From IMG/VR virus record IMGVR_UViG_3300042367_000097, positions 1-20,072 of that record: DNA of 20,072 bases. One strand, written 5' to 3'. The notes below the pieces were generated by a model. The model did not search any database and was not told the DNA's origin. It saw only the letters and a program-made list of their open reading frames with translations. The position numbers were made by a program, and so were the translations under genes. Below, in pieces: positions 19,400 to 20,072 of the stretch. The stretch is from a virus. Every line of letters starts with the position of its first letter. Position 1 is the first letter of the stretch.

Positions 19400-20025
19400 G
19401 CAAGCCCTCATTCACTGGTGTCTGGATTCCTGTCGAGGTCTTCCAGATGGAGACCCTTACCATCACCGAGAAGGTGGTGTACGGAATTGTAAACGCCCTC
19501 GATAACGAAGAGGGCTGTTACGCCTCTAACGGCTACCTTGCACAGACCCTGCAACTGAGCGACAGACAGGTCAAGAATGTCCTCAAAACGCTTATCGACT
19601 TCCAGTTGGTGGTACGCATCGAAGTGGACGGCAAACGCATCCTACGGACAGTAGAGAAGCAAGCCTTGGTGGGTGCTACAGATTTCCTAGGGAGGGGGAA
19701 GCCAGTTTCCCGCAGGGGGGGAAGTAGACTTCCTACAGATAGAAAAGAGGATAAGAAAGAGGATAAACCTACCCTAACCCTTCCTTACGAACAGCCTTTT
19801 TCGGATGCTTGGGACAAGTGGGTGGCCTATCGGAAACAGATTAAGAAGCCCCTGTCAGAGATGACGATGAAGGAGCAGTTGCTGATGCTCTCTGGCTGGG
19901 GGTCTGAACAGAACGCCATCGCCTCGATTAACAAAAGTATTGCTTTCGGCTGGCAGGGTCTTTTTGTGGTAACACCAAACATCAAGAAGACGCTCACCAA
20001 CCAAGACCACGCCAATGGCTTCTAA
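19396..20025 (+). CDS. Winged-helix replication-initiator-like protein (O/DnaD-type)
   Basis: GTG at 19396 overlaps the exonuclease stop (GTGA). Residues ~8-85 form a winged helix-turn-helix (LTITEKVVYGIVNALDN, YASNGYLAQTLQLSDRQVKN), as in phage replication proteins of the lambda O or HTH_36 type. A low-complexity linker (95-128: RGKPVSRRGGSRLPTDRKED, KKEDKPT) follows; its DNA is the repeat module at 19683-19767. The C-terminal 80 residues (FSDAWDKWVAYRKQIKK, LLMLSGWGSEQNAIASINK) resemble a helicase-loader contact domain. It probably binds the origin inside its own gene. Family is assigned from architecture only. Confidence 0.8.
   Translation: MSKPSFTGVWIPVEVFQMETLTITEKVVYGIVNALDNEEGCYASNGYLAQTLQLSDRQVKNVLKTLIDFQLVVRIEVDGKRILRTVEKQALVGATDFLGRGKPVSRRGGSRLPTDRKEDKKEDKPTLTLPYEQPFSDAWDKWVAYRKQIKKPLSEMTMKEQLLMLSGWGSEQNAIASINKSIAFGWQGLFVVTPNIKKTLTNQDHANGF
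19683..19767 (+). repeat. Putative replication origin: iterons plus A-rich tandem repeats
   Basis: TTCC cores recur every 23 bp (TTTCCTAGGG, TTTCCCGCAGG, CTTCCTACAG), the first two followed by G-runs. Directly after come A/G-rich 12-bp-period repeats AAAGAGGATAA at 19744-19754 and 19756-19766. Iterons next to an easily melted block inside an initiator gene are the arrangement of lambda ori. The same module is present at 11050-11145 on the other strand. Confidence 0.6.
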
Positions 20026-20072
20026 GTCCATCCACTGCAAAGCAGACGCAGTCCCTGTATGGGACGCAACGA
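20015..20072 (+). CDS. Start of next gene (partial)
   Basis: ATG at 20015 overlaps the end of the initiator-like gene and the frame is open to the edge: MASKSIHCKADAVPVWDAT. The 'IHCKADAVPV' start resembles the first residues of ParB-like/methyltransferase phage proteins, but 19 residues are too few to decide. Confidence 0.5.
   Translation, partial: MASKSIHCKADAVPVWDAT

Overview
This window is a tailed double-stranded DNA bacteriophage (Caudoviricetes). It holds a terminase large subunit, portal, scaffold and major capsid gene in order, plus phage-type recombination and replication genes. No integrase, lysis gene or recognisable tail gene is visible, so lifestyle and tail type cannot be judged. 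The host is unknown. Most start codons lack a Shine-Dalgarno sequence and many genes are joined by TAATG, ATGA or GTGA overlaps. This fits hosts that rely little on SD pairing (Bacteroidota, Verrucomicrobiota, Planctomycetota and similar), but it is only a hint. The standard genetic code fits all genes.

Region 1 (1 to ~11016, minus strand, read right to left) is the packaging and capsid operon. In transcription order: a 167-aa gene of unknown function; two small genes not obvious by length (45 and 34 aa) coupled by overlapping codons; a 257-aa unknown; a tRNA-Thr(UGU); an HNH endonuclease starting 4 nt after the tRNA CCA; a 441-aa unknown; TerL; portal; an 81-aa protein; scaffold; SU10-type major capsid protein; two probable head-completion proteins; a 101-aa protein; and a gene running off the left edge.

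Region 2 (11017 to 11364) is noncoding. It carries three ~23-bp C-run/GGAAA repeats and two 12-bp tandem repeats upstream of region 1, and a terminator for the operon arriving from the right.

Region 3 (11365 to 18140, minus strand) is an accessory or early-type operon: an HTH protein, a 159-aa unknown, a GP88-family protein, a 74-aa protein, a ribbon-helix-helix protein, an acidic coiled-coil protein, an 85-aa protein, a DUF932 protein, an 'MGLDQ...WRKH...WW' phage protein, a 151-aa unknown, and basic 139- and 61-aa proteins. Two copies of one bipartite promoter-like element (12163-12200 and 17556-17593), each followed by a ~130-nt structured leader, drive its two parts. GC-rich hairpins punctuate most of its intergenic gaps.

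Region 4 (18156 to end, plus strand) is a recombination/replication operon: RusA-type resolvase, RecE-like PD-(D/E)XK exonuclease, a winged-helix replication-initiator-like protein, and the start of another gene. It diverges from region 3 across only 15 bp.

The most interesting signal is that the repeat block inside the initiator-like gene (19683-19767: iterons plus A-rich 12-mers, as in the lambda O/ori arrangement) has a second copy, in the same internal order but on the other strand, in the intergenic region at 11050-11145. This suggests two origin or initiator-binding modules about 8.6 kb apart.
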